DNA of 16,593 bases, taken from positions 1 through 16,593 of the forward strand of contig LSSL01000184.1 of the NCBI GenBank assembly GCA_001953115.1. Direction: 5' to 3'. The notes beneath the pieces are model-generated. The model saw only the letters and a list, made by a program, of their open reading frames with translations, made no database searches and was not told the origin of the DNA. This stretch comes from Smittium mucronatum (lineage: Eukaryota > Kickxellomycota > Harpellomycetes > Harpellales > Legeriomycetaceae). The translations under genes were made by a program, and so were the position numbers. Below, piece by piece: positions 9,467-16,593 of the stretch (positions are counted from its first letter, which is position 1; every line of letters begins with the position of its first letter).

Positions 9467-10240
9467 ATGAGGAGGGTATTACCCAAAACGAATTTGTGTA
9501 GTTTTCTTTCTCTTAAATTCAGAGTTTTTAAGATAGGAAAGCTTGAAATATTTTATGCTATTAGAAAATTAGCTCCAAAATTTGTAATTCTCCAAGAAAT
9601 CCTGGTCAAACAGGCAGATTGGAGAATTAAAATTTCAGGATAAAAGTTTTTCCATGATCTAACTGGGAAAGGGTCAGATTTTGGGATGTTGCTGGACGTC
9701 TCATATAGTTTAAACTCTACAAAAATCCCAGGTATTGGATGGAAACTAGTAGTACCTATAATTAAAATTTATGAGCTCAGTTATAAACTAGGATCCATCT
9801 ATATATCAGGCAGTGCATCTTTAGAAAAGAATCCGAACAGAAATAAGATGGTAAAATTGTTGCAAACCTGGAGCTTTGATAAAAATGAAGAACCCCGCAT
9901 TATTTTCGGCGAATTCAAAATGTCTTGTTCTGCCACCAACTCTTTTTTGAAAAGGAAAAATACAGGGTTTAAATTTATGGAGTATAATGGTAGTTTTAAA
10001 AAATTCTTTTGTAATGGAGACAGAACTTGGTCGAGTCTCGATCATGCTATTGTTAAAAAAGTCGCAAAAAGTTTAATACCTAAAAACAAAGTGTTTCGTA
10101 ATTTTTACATCTCCGATCGTTGAACGATTCAGGGAAATTTTTTAAGTGAAAATAACCAGATTATAAAGTCTGGGGGTCCAGAATCTCTTGAGAAAAAGCT
10201 CTCATCACCAAGGTTAGGGAGTGATGTCGAAAGAGATCTG
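9467..10240 (+). pseudogene. APE-type endonuclease domain of LINE ORF2
   Basis: This exonuclease-endonuclease-phosphatase fold makes the first-strand nick at the insertion target. All of it is in frame 2, with stops at 9641 and 10121 (and one just upstream at 9464). The order of motifs is KFVILQEILV with the metal-binding Glu (9596-9598), DFGMLLDVSYSLN, a long middle, EPRIIFGEFKM (9893-9922) where the family has GDFN, WSSLDHAIV (10028-10054) matching the SxDH strand, and NFYISDR (10100-10120) where the family ends in SDH. Three signature residues are therefore altered (D to E, N to K, H to R), on top of the stops. The domain continues past the TGA at 10121 as TIQGNFLSENNQ until 10240, where the frame is lost. 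Confidence 0.78.
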
Positions 10241-10557
10241 TAATCATAATTTTAGGTTACCCTTGGCGAATCTTGATGATTCTGAAATGGATGTTCACAG
10301 TATTCCTGAAAAATTTATGGAGACATATATGAAAGTTGTGGAAAAATTGTCTGTGATTAAGACAAAAAATGCTAAGCCTAATAGATTTTTCCTCCCTCAT
10401 GTTATCCGGAAGCAGGTCAAGGAAAAATGTTTATCTGGTGAAAAATAGCGTAAAGCCAGAAAATCAATAAATTCTGACTTAAAGGTAAAGTTACTTCAAT
10501 TTTTTTCTCGCAAGAGAAAGATGGTAAAGAAGAAATCCTGTCTTTATGTAGGATAGA
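10221..10557 (+). pseudogene. LINE ORF2 linker between endonuclease and reverse transcriptase
   Basis: Frame 3 opens at ATG 10221 with MMSKEICNHNFRLPLANLDD, continues through IPEKFMETYMKVVEKLSVIK to TAG 10446, and goes on as RKARKSINSDLKVKLLQFF to TAG 10555. It is rich in Lys and predicted helix, as expected for the region joining endonuclease to RT. The frame moves from 2 to 3 around 10221-10240. No catalytic motif is expected here. Confidence 0.6.
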
Positions 10558-11920
10558 TGGGATAAGTTACTTGAAAAAGGAGTGAAAAAATCTGTCAGAA
10601 AAAATGGGAAGGAAAATTGGAGGTTGGTAAGAAGACTTTAGGGTGAATCTGGTCCCATCAAACATTCCTTAGGTGCTGTGCGATATAAATCTAATAGTCT
10701 TCTTAAAACACCTGAAAAGATTCTAAATATGTGGTTGGGATTTTTAACAGAACTCTCGTAAGGTGTTACTGTAAATTCAAGGAATACAGTTTATTGGGAA
10801 GGGGTTCTTGGTAATATGAGGGATAGCCCTTTTTATATTAACCATGATATCAGATTCGATGAAGTTAGAAGCATCTTATTGATCTTCAATAATGGCAAGG
10901 CCCCGGGAAGTGAAGGGCTTATTGTTGAATGTTACAAAGTACTAGTTAATGATAACGATGTTTTTTATCCAAAATAGCCTATGGCCAAAGCTCTGTTTTC
11001 TTTACTTCAAAATTTTTGGAAAAATGGAATTACCCTAAAGAAACTGAATATTACTGAGATCTTTATCATACCAAAAAAAAGGGATCTTCAAATTTTAGAT
11101 AACTATAGGGGTATAACTTTAATTTAAGCATGGAGTTAAAATATTAGGCAAGATTATTATCAATAGACTGGCTTCGGCGTTAGAGACAAGAGGAAAAACT
11201 ACTTTTCTTCAAGCTGGTTTTAGAAGAGATAAAGAAGCTATGGCGCAAGTTTTAACCCTTTAAGATATTATTTATCGCCGGAAAATGCAAAAAAGGACTG
11301 AATATGTGGCCTTTATTGATTTTAAAAAGGTTTATGACACTGTAAATATTGAGGTTCTTTTAAGGAAACTCCAATTCTGCGTATTGGAGGGAAGATGTAT
11401 CAATTTTTTTCGAGCCTACTAAAAAAACCCCGAAGAGGTGGTAAGAATTGGTAACCATAAATATCAAAAGTTTATTGTAAACCGAGGAGTTAGACAAGGA
11501 TTCCATATGTCTCCAATGCTATTTAATATATTTATTAACGATATCTTAGATAAAGTGAAATATAACATAGCGCCAGTACAGGGGAGCGATATTATGATTC
11601 CTGGACTTCTTTTCGCAGATGATCTGGTTCTTATTGTTGATTCAGAATTGAGTTTAAGAAGGAATTTGGGGGTAGTAGAGAAGTGGGAACTTGAAAATGA
11701 AATGTATTTTGGTATTCCAAAGTATGGATGTATGGTAGTTGATGGAACCTTCATTGAACCGGAACTTCATAAGATACAGGGAATAAATGTTCATATATTA
11801 GATGAATATTCGTATTTGGGGGTACTATTAAACTGGGATCTAGACCTACTCAGATTTGTAGACTTAAAGTTAAAAAATCTTAGGCTTGCTACGTTAACAT
11901 CACTGGTTTTCTTTCTTTAA
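10558..11920 (+). pseudogene. Reverse transcriptase domain of LINE ORF2 (FADD box)
   Basis: This is the RNA-directed DNA polymerase core of the LINE. Frame 1 (10558-11127, three in-frame stops) carries the N-terminal RT blocks: NNGKAPGSEGL (about 10888-10920), ITEIFIIPKK (11050-11079) and DNYRGITLI (11098-11124). Frame 2 (11132-11920, stops at 11261 and 11420) continues with GVKILGKIIINRLASALE, QAGF, YVAFIDFKKVYDTV (11306-11347, motif A with the first catalytic Asp), RGVRQGFHMSPMLFNIFIND (11483-11542, motif B), LLFADDLVLIVDS (11606-11644, motif C with the Asp pair) and YLGVLLNWDL. The catalytic Asp residues all remain readable, and 11438-11920 is an uninterrupted 160-codon stretch. FADD in place of YADD is a common LINE variant. 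The stops and frameshifts rule out a complete enzyme. Confidence 0.88.
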
Positions 11921-12926
11921 AATCTGCCCCAATTTCTTCTAGAGTACTATTTTTTCCCGGAGTACTAGAGGCTGGAATGAGATATGGAGGAGAAATCCTG
12001 GGTATGGATAGGGACAGAGAAAGAAATCTTCAAATAATCCTCAATAATGGGTTGAAAAGCTTAATTGGAGTTTCTGAGAGAGCATCCTTTGTGAAGATGG
12101 GAAATATCCGGATGGAATTTAACATTACTCTCTTATATGCTAGTTTGGGATATTCAAAAACTAGAGCATATGAGAAATTTCAAACAATAAATTCTCCCAT
12201 CTCAAAATTATTGAAGGGTCGGTCTAAAAGGTCATGGGGAAAAGTGTGATATGGCTGGTTAAGTTGCTTTAAGCTCAACGGGGTAAGAAGAACGGAATTT
12301 CTTAAAGACCTGACTATTAAAATGGCGAAGTTCAAACCTCCAGATTCATATCTGAAATTTGAGTTCCAAAAGACTAATAGTTACTGTAAAATGGGATGGA
12401 ATCACTACGGGTATTCTTTTGGACTTACATGGTATGCAGCATAGAGATGTGGAGGTATTTGGAATACTTTTCTGGTAACCAAAGTTTGGAGAGGGGATGA
12501 AGGGATGGAAGGAAAGTGTCCCATATGTTTATCAAATATGGAATGCGGACTCGGATTCCAATCATTACACGTGTTTTGGAGTGTCCAGGACTCAATATAA
12601 GTCGTAATGCTTAAGGTTTGGAGAAATTTTTTACTAGCCTGGCCGAACGATTGAACTTGCGTTATGGATCTCAGGGTATCTAACTTCTGGGCCGGAACCC
12701 AGGCGGGAATCCTAGGACTACGTAGATGAGTGTAAAAGATAAAAATATTGTGAAAGCAATATCCCATTTTTTACAACTGGCAATGCCTCTATACATCTCT
12801 AGGTTTCGGAAAAATGTAAAGTGTCCCAAATGGATCTTAAGTCCCCCGGGATATGGCCAGAATCTGTTCCCAGAAATTCAAACGTTGGTTAATCTTCTGA
12901 GAGTACCGAAGGTGGTTTTTGCCTGA
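11920..12926 (+). pseudogene. C-terminal thumb and Cys/His motif of LINE ORF2
   Basis: Frame 1 is open from 11920 to TGA 12247 (PGVLEAGMRYGGEILGMDRD, then NGLKSLIGVSERASFVKMG). It continues past that stop and TAG 12442 to the motif CPICLSNMECG (12517-12549). A frameshift between about 12545 and 12564 then moves the reading to frame 3, which supplies TRVLECPGLNI (12567-12599). Together these give the C-x2-C ... C-P pattern found downstream of the RT in many LINEs, used for nucleic-acid binding during target priming. The expected His before LECP is readable only in frame 1 (LHVF), at the frameshift itself. Frame 3 continues with stops to a last open run, 12726-12926, ending VVFA and TGA. No RNase H motifs were seen. 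Confidence 0.72.
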
Positions 12927-12941
12927 GCACAGGACTCTTGG

Positions 12942-12958
12942 GCTTCCCTCCAGGAAGC
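12942..12958 (+). other. Hairpin in the LINE 3' UTR
   Basis: GCTTCC (12942-12947), loop CTCCA, GGAAGC (12953-12958): a perfect 6-bp stem 15 bases after the ORF2 stop. A weaker AT hairpin follows at about 12963-12986. In several LINE families a 3' stem-loop is what the reverse transcriptase recognises; that role here is inference. Confidence 0.45.
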
Positions 12959-13019
12959 TAACAGTTTAATTAGAAATAATTAATTGTAGCCTGCGTTTCA
13001 GACACGGAGATCAACTTAA

Positions 13020-13040
13020 CCCCCCCCCCCCCAAAAAAAA
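13020..13040 (+). other. C13A8 tail at the LINE 3' end
   Basis: Thirteen C are followed by eight A and then directly by the right target-site duplication. The A run is the expected LINE tail. The preceding C run is unusual and may be part of the element's end or a later expansion. Confidence 0.65.
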
Positions 13041-13053
13041 GAACACTCTGGGT
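13041..13053 (+). repeat. Target-site duplication of the LINE, right copy (GAACACTCTGGGT)
   Basis: This is identical to 7388-7400. The bases that follow (TAAAATTG) would put a TAA stop right after ...EYEHSG in the transposase frame if the LINE were absent, so the interrupted gene may have ended here. Confidence 0.65.
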
Positions 13054-13959
13054 AAAATTGTTTATTAATTTTTGTTTTTATTTAACTTCTATATCATTTT
13101 ATAAATCTTGATTTATATCAATTGTGATAAAATAAATATCTTAATTTCATTATTTCAGATCTTTCCGATAGTTTAACACTTTGAAAAGCACATATATATA
13201 TATTGCTATAAAAGAATGAAATTGACTTCATATTATCTATTTCTCTCTTTCTTCCTTAACTATATCCACTGGATTGATTCGAAAATTAAAATTTTACGAA
13301 AAAATTTGAATTTTTTCACAGCTAACTGGTAAGATTAGTTCACTCAAAAATTATATTGGCTAATTTAAATCTTTTTTAGCTTCTATTCGCTAAAAAAATG
13401 ATTAAACTTCGAACATAGGAGCTGGAAAAAAACAAAGTAGAAAAAAAATAAGAACTTAAATAATGTTGTTTTCATCACATCCAGTAAATCGATATTTAAA
13501 TGTAAAAGCAGTTTCCGCGATAATGAATTTATTTTAGATCATTCTTATACTTTTCATATATCAATTTTTTTTGTTATATAACACAGAAAAAACTTATTTG
13601 CAACTTTATTCAAAATTGTGAATCGGTAAAAGAAGGCGAATTTAAGATCATTGATTTAAAATTAAAACTATAAATTTATTAAATTATAGGAAGGTAATTT
13701 TTTTTTTCAACATAATTTAATATTAAATCAAAATTATATTTACAAATTAGAAAATCTTCATTGTGTATTGATATAGATTCATTGATTAGAATTTAAAAGT
13801 ATTATTGAGTATTTTTATTTTTATTTTATAGATTACTTAAAATTTTAAGTAAATTAGGGATTTTTGAATAATCTGCTTTTAATTCAATATTTTTTCTCTT
13901 TTTAATTTGATAAAATTTCTTCTTTTTACTAGGATTTACGAATAAATATACTATACTAA

Positions 13960-14085
13960 ATTCAATGGTATATTATACTAGAACGTAAAAAATCATCAAA
14001 AAATAGCATAGGTCTTAGGTACAAATATAGAAATGTTGCGACCTACTTTGGATTCAGCAAGCAATATGTAAATGATAAGGAATAA
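13960..14085 (+). pseudogene. Small helix-turn-helix-like coding relic
   Basis: Frame 1 is open between TAA 13957-13959 and TAA 14083-14085. It contains WYIILERKKSSKNSIGLR and then YKYRNVATYFGFSKQYVND. The second part has the helix-turn-helix cadence (VATYFGFSKQYV) seen in transposase and integrase N-termini. It has no ATG start and only 41 codons, so it is at best a fragment. It could belong to the same decayed DNA transposon or be chance. Confidence 0.25.
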
Positions 14086-14356
14086 TGTGTTAATTGGTGT
14101 ATATAAATTTTTATGTTCTTGTTCTGGATCATTAGTTTAGAAATTGTTGTGAGATGGGATTCTTTGAATCTTGGCATCTCTTCTCATTATAAATTTATAC
14201 TAATAAAAATTGATAACTTTATTATCTATTCATTTATAATACTCGGTTATAGTTCGTGGGACGAAATAATCAAAAAAATAAAATAAACAATTGTTGAAGT
14301 TATCACAAGCTTACTTTTTACTCAAAATCCGAAAAATTAAAATATATACATTAGAT

Positions 14357-14370
14357 CCCCCCCCCCCCCC
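14357..14370 (+). repeat. C14 homopolymer
   Basis: Fourteen consecutive C lie in otherwise AT-rich DNA, followed by GAGATTAAGAGTCTC. Unlike the runs at 6252 and 13020, there is no A or T tract next to it and no flanking direct repeat was found. Confidence 0.9.
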
Positions 14371-14955
14371 GAGATTAAGAGTCTCAAAAGACGCAGATTC
14401 TACATCTCGTGAATTAAAAAAATATGAATAATTTTTTAACATAATTTGATTTTCGAATTTTTAATTTTGTAATGTAAAGAAAGCATATTACAAGGAAGAA
14501 AATAAATCGGGTTTGAAAAGAAATATACCTAATATCCAATATACTAAGTTAGATATATTCGAAAATTAATTAAAATTTTGAGATCGCGGTTTATAAATCA
14601 ATTATAAATTCAGTTCCAAATCGGCTTATGACCTCATTAAAAATAAGAGAATTAATAATTTGATATATATAGAAGTATAGCTAAATAATAATTTTTTATA
14701 GTCAATCACATTAAAAAAATTAATTTAATTTAGAATCTAATTTACTTCCAAATTTCAATCTACTCTTGAAAATTTAATCAATTCAGAAAAAATATTAGAT
14801 TAAGGGTAGTTTAATTCAAATTAAAAAAAGGGATAGTAACCTTATTAGTTAACTTTATTATATTTTTTTAAAAAAAATCAAGTTCTGAGAACCACATCAC
14901 AATATTTTTTTACTATTCAAAATTTTGATATATTGAAATAATTTATTCTAATAAA

Positions 14956-16306
14956 GATTTGATACCCTCAAGCTATAAAGGCGATTGTTCTAATCTTTTA
15001 CCTTAGAAATTATGGTGTGATATATTTCTAGCTATAGCAACGTTGAAAAAATGGTCATCAAAAAAATAATCCAGTATTTTACTGAGACACTTGGGATGAC
15101 CTAGTAGAAAAAATTCATTAGATTTTATAAAATTATTTTCATTTTCCGATAAAATCAATTTTTATAATGTTAAAAATCGTTTATAATATCCATCACTGCC
15201 CTTAAAACCCTTTCATAGTTCTAATATGGAAAAAATCGCGGTGGTGGCTAATAAATTATATGACGAAATTAGTAAATTAATCATACTTGTTCTGAAAAAA
15301 AGAGAAAATATTTATCATTCTTTGAATTAATCGCTCAAAAATCCGTTTAAATACCTTTTAGAAATATGAGGATCCGATCTTAGGGCTATATTATAAGGAT
15401 ATAAAAAATAATCCACAATATCATATCTTATTTTCTATTCTAACTCGTTATTTAGTGAATTGATTATTGTCAAAAGATAATTTTCAGACAGTTATTTCCA
15501 TTAAATCTTCAGGTATTATTGCAAAGAAATTTTAAAAGGATGTTTGTAACATCCGAAATAATAAAAAATCTAAAACAGAAGGCTATAAAACTATAGTCGA
15601 AAATATCTCACTTTGAAGTTCAATTGATTAAAGTAAAATTAAAAGATAAATTAACAAAAGATGTAAATACAATTTAGATTCTAGAACCAGTAACACTTCA
15701 ATTGAATAAAGATCATATTTGATTTCTTACAAAAAAATGAAGTTAAAATAAAGATTTCAAAATTGTTAATGGACCTTTTTATAGATTTTAAATACCATAG
15801 ATAGTCTCTTTGAAGAGAATAAAGTTAAAAGAACTATTCACATAGATTTAATAGAAACAATTATTCAAAGGATTTCGATTGCACCCCGGAAGAGGAAAAT
15901 TTATTCAAATGCAGCTATGAGCACATAGTCTACAATAGAACCTAATCTTCTAAGCCGAAATTATAAAATAAGCTAAAAGACATTTATGAATTTTTTTATG
16001 AATAAATTAAATAGGAGTTTTGATAGTATAGATAAAAAATAGATCAATTAAGTAAAATTGTTTTTTAATAATGCATAAAGACCGACTTTCCAACCAAAAT
16101 ATGATAATTGCAGCAAAATTTTTTTAGATAATATCAATAAATCAAAGAAAACCAATTTATTCAATAAAATAAATGTAAATAAATATTTTATAAATAGAAA
16201 TATTAGTACTAAATCTAAGAATGCAGAAGAAAGCCAAAAAGAGTCTCCGATTTGTAAAAAAAAAAGATGGAAATTGATATTTTTTGGAATATTCGGATAT
16301 GTTTGA
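14956..16306 (+). pseudogene. Decayed protein gene of unknown family with basic-hydrophobic C-terminus
   Basis: A chain of long open stretches runs over about 450 codons. Frame 1 (14956-15330) includes DLIPSSYKGDCSNLL, KLWCDIFLAIATLKKWSSKK and, from ATG 15226, MEKIAVVANKLYDEISKLII. Frame 3 (15474-15730) includes RQLFPLNLQVLLQRNFKRMF and VTSEIIKNLKQKAIKL. Frame 1 (15736-15796) reads NEVKIKISKLLMDLFIDF. Frame 2 (15800-16306) includes DSLFEENKVKRTIHIDLIET, IIQRISIAPRKRKIYSNAAM and the end KKKRWKLIFFGIFGYV. Stops are clearly fewer than this AT content predicts, which supports a former gene. The last 16 residues pair a basic patch with a short hydrophobic stretch, as in a membrane anchor. I recognise no domain. 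It is either a host gene in decay or the gene of another element. Confidence 0.4.
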
Positions 16307-16574
16307 ACAGATTGGATCTAATTCAGATTAAAATGATGAGATCTGACAGTTAGATATGTGTATATAATTTTATAAGGGAGAAGCTTCTAATTTCTGGTCA
16401 TAGGACCAAGAGTCTAGAATTAAAGATTGAAGAATCAGAAATAAATTAAAGTCGAAGGAAGATATGAGATAATTTTAGATTGGGTTTAATACATATTTTG
16501 CTTGTTATTTTTTACTATTAAATCATTGACTTTTGATTATAAATAATTTTACCAGTACTTTTCATTTAGGAGTT

Positions 16575-16593
16575 GGGGGGGGGGGGGGGGGGG
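16575..16593 (+). repeat. Terminal G19 run
   Basis: Nineteen G end the window. Together with three internal C13-14 runs this suggests long G/C homopolymers are recurrent in this genome, and that the sequence stops here because assembly failed at the run. The 268 bases before it (16307-16574) hold no recognisable feature. Confidence 0.85.

Larger units (their letters stand above)
9055..12926 (+). pseudogene. LINE ORF2 polyprotein (endonuclease, reverse transcriptase, Cys/His motif), broken
   Basis: This is the replication protein of the LINE: it nicks target DNA and primes reverse transcription on the nick. The N-terminal lead-in (frame 1, 9055-9243) reads VFIDHSPEINRRRKLILWNN, and frame 2 begins near 9263 with GYDFRVTRGGESYTQ. 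The reading then passes through frames 2 (to 10240), 3 (10221-10557), 1 (10558-11127), 2 (11132-11920), 1 (11920-12600) and 3 (12564-12926), with at least ten in-frame stops. The length of about 1,290 codons is normal for this class of ORF2. The end is TGA 12924-12926, just before the 3'-UTR hairpin. Domain-level details are given in the following entries. Confidence 0.82.
7401..13040 (+). mobile_element. Non-LTR retrotransposon (LINE) with APE endonuclease and reverse transcriptase, near full length, decayed
   Basis: The element is about 5.6 kb and copies itself by target-primed reverse transcription. The order is a gag-like ORF1 region (7401-9029), then ORF2 (9055-12926) with endonuclease, reverse transcriptase and a C-terminal Cys/His motif, then a short 3' UTR with hairpin and a C13A8 tail. 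Boundaries are set by the 13-bp direct repeat at each end. It lies inside the 3' end of the DDE transposase gene and is visibly richer in G+C than the flanks. No RNase H domain was seen after the RT. This domain order fits several APE-type LINE clades, and I do not assign one. Every reading frame is broken, so it cannot move by itself. Confidence 0.82.
13054..14955. other. AT-rich region without a supportable intact gene
   Basis: The stretch is mostly A/T with stops in all frames. The right end of the interrupted DDE transposon should lie somewhere here if it survives, but no terminal repeat could be matched to the 5600-5900 side. It contains a short possible coding relic (13960-14085) and a C14 run (14357-14370). 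No RNA gene is visible. Confidence 0.5.

Noticed and set aside
9821..10045. Minus-strand open frame opposite the endonuclease
   Set aside because: Shadow of the frame 2 endonuclease with QE, GEFK and SLDH landmarks.
11464..11754. Minus-strand open frame of 96 codons
   Set aside because: It lies exactly opposite the RT motifs B and C on the plus strand, which are unmistakable.
12405..12767. Minus-strand open frame of 120 codons
   Set aside because: It is antisense to the LINE C-terminal Cys/His motif region. The length reflects low stop frequency opposite G+C-richer coding DNA; no domain is seen.
5903..12926. Non-standard genetic code reading stops as sense
   Set aside because: TAA, TAG and TGA all interrupt the frames at positions with no common residue, and true frameshifts are also present, so decay is the simpler reading.

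Overview
This window looks like transposon-rich, gene-poor nuclear DNA of a strongly AT-rich eukaryote. A non-LTR retrotransposon with target-site duplications, an IS5/Harbinger-like DDE transposase and a Crypton/DIRS-type tyrosine recombinase are all recognisable, and all are broken by stops and frameshifts. No intact host gene, tRNA, rRNA, CRISPR array or bacterial-style operon is visible. A microsporidian or another compact AT-rich protist or fungus is a plausible source, but this is inference, because no host housekeeping gene is present to anchor it. The standard genetic code fits: TAA, TAG and TGA all appear only as scattered lesions.

Layout. (1) 2-571: the C-terminal half of a tyrosine recombinase, cut by the window edge. 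It has one in-frame stop, and both catalytic-arginine positions are replaced. Its stop codon overlaps a 99-bp imperfect inverted repeat (571-669), and a third copy of the roughly 40-bp arm lies at 834-873. (2) 892-2133: decayed coding relics that I cannot assign. (3) 2134-5902: very AT-rich DNA with no supportable gene. (4) 5903-7400: a DDE transposase pseudogene whose D, D and E motifs can still be read across frameshifts. It is interrupted by a short A-tailed retroposon-like insert (6256-6405) flanked by an 11-bp direct repeat. (5) 7401-13040: an almost complete but dead LINE in the plus orientation. It has a gag-like ORF1 region, then ORF2 with an APE-type endonuclease, a reverse transcriptase (FADD) and a C-terminal Cys/His motif, then a 3'-UTR hairpin and a C13A8 tail. 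It is bracketed by the 13-mer GAACACTCTGGGT at 7388-7400 and 13041-13053, which is best read as the target-site duplication. (6) 13054-14955: AT-rich DNA with one small possible helix-turn-helix relic and a C14 run. (7) 14956-16306: a long decayed coding region of unknown family with a basic-hydrophobic C-terminus. (8) The window ends in G19, probably an assembly break at a homopolymer.

How the parts relate: the clearest story is nesting. The DDE transposon arrived first, and a short retroposon and a LINE later inserted into its transposase gene. All three have since decayed. Nothing here can be shown to be functional today.
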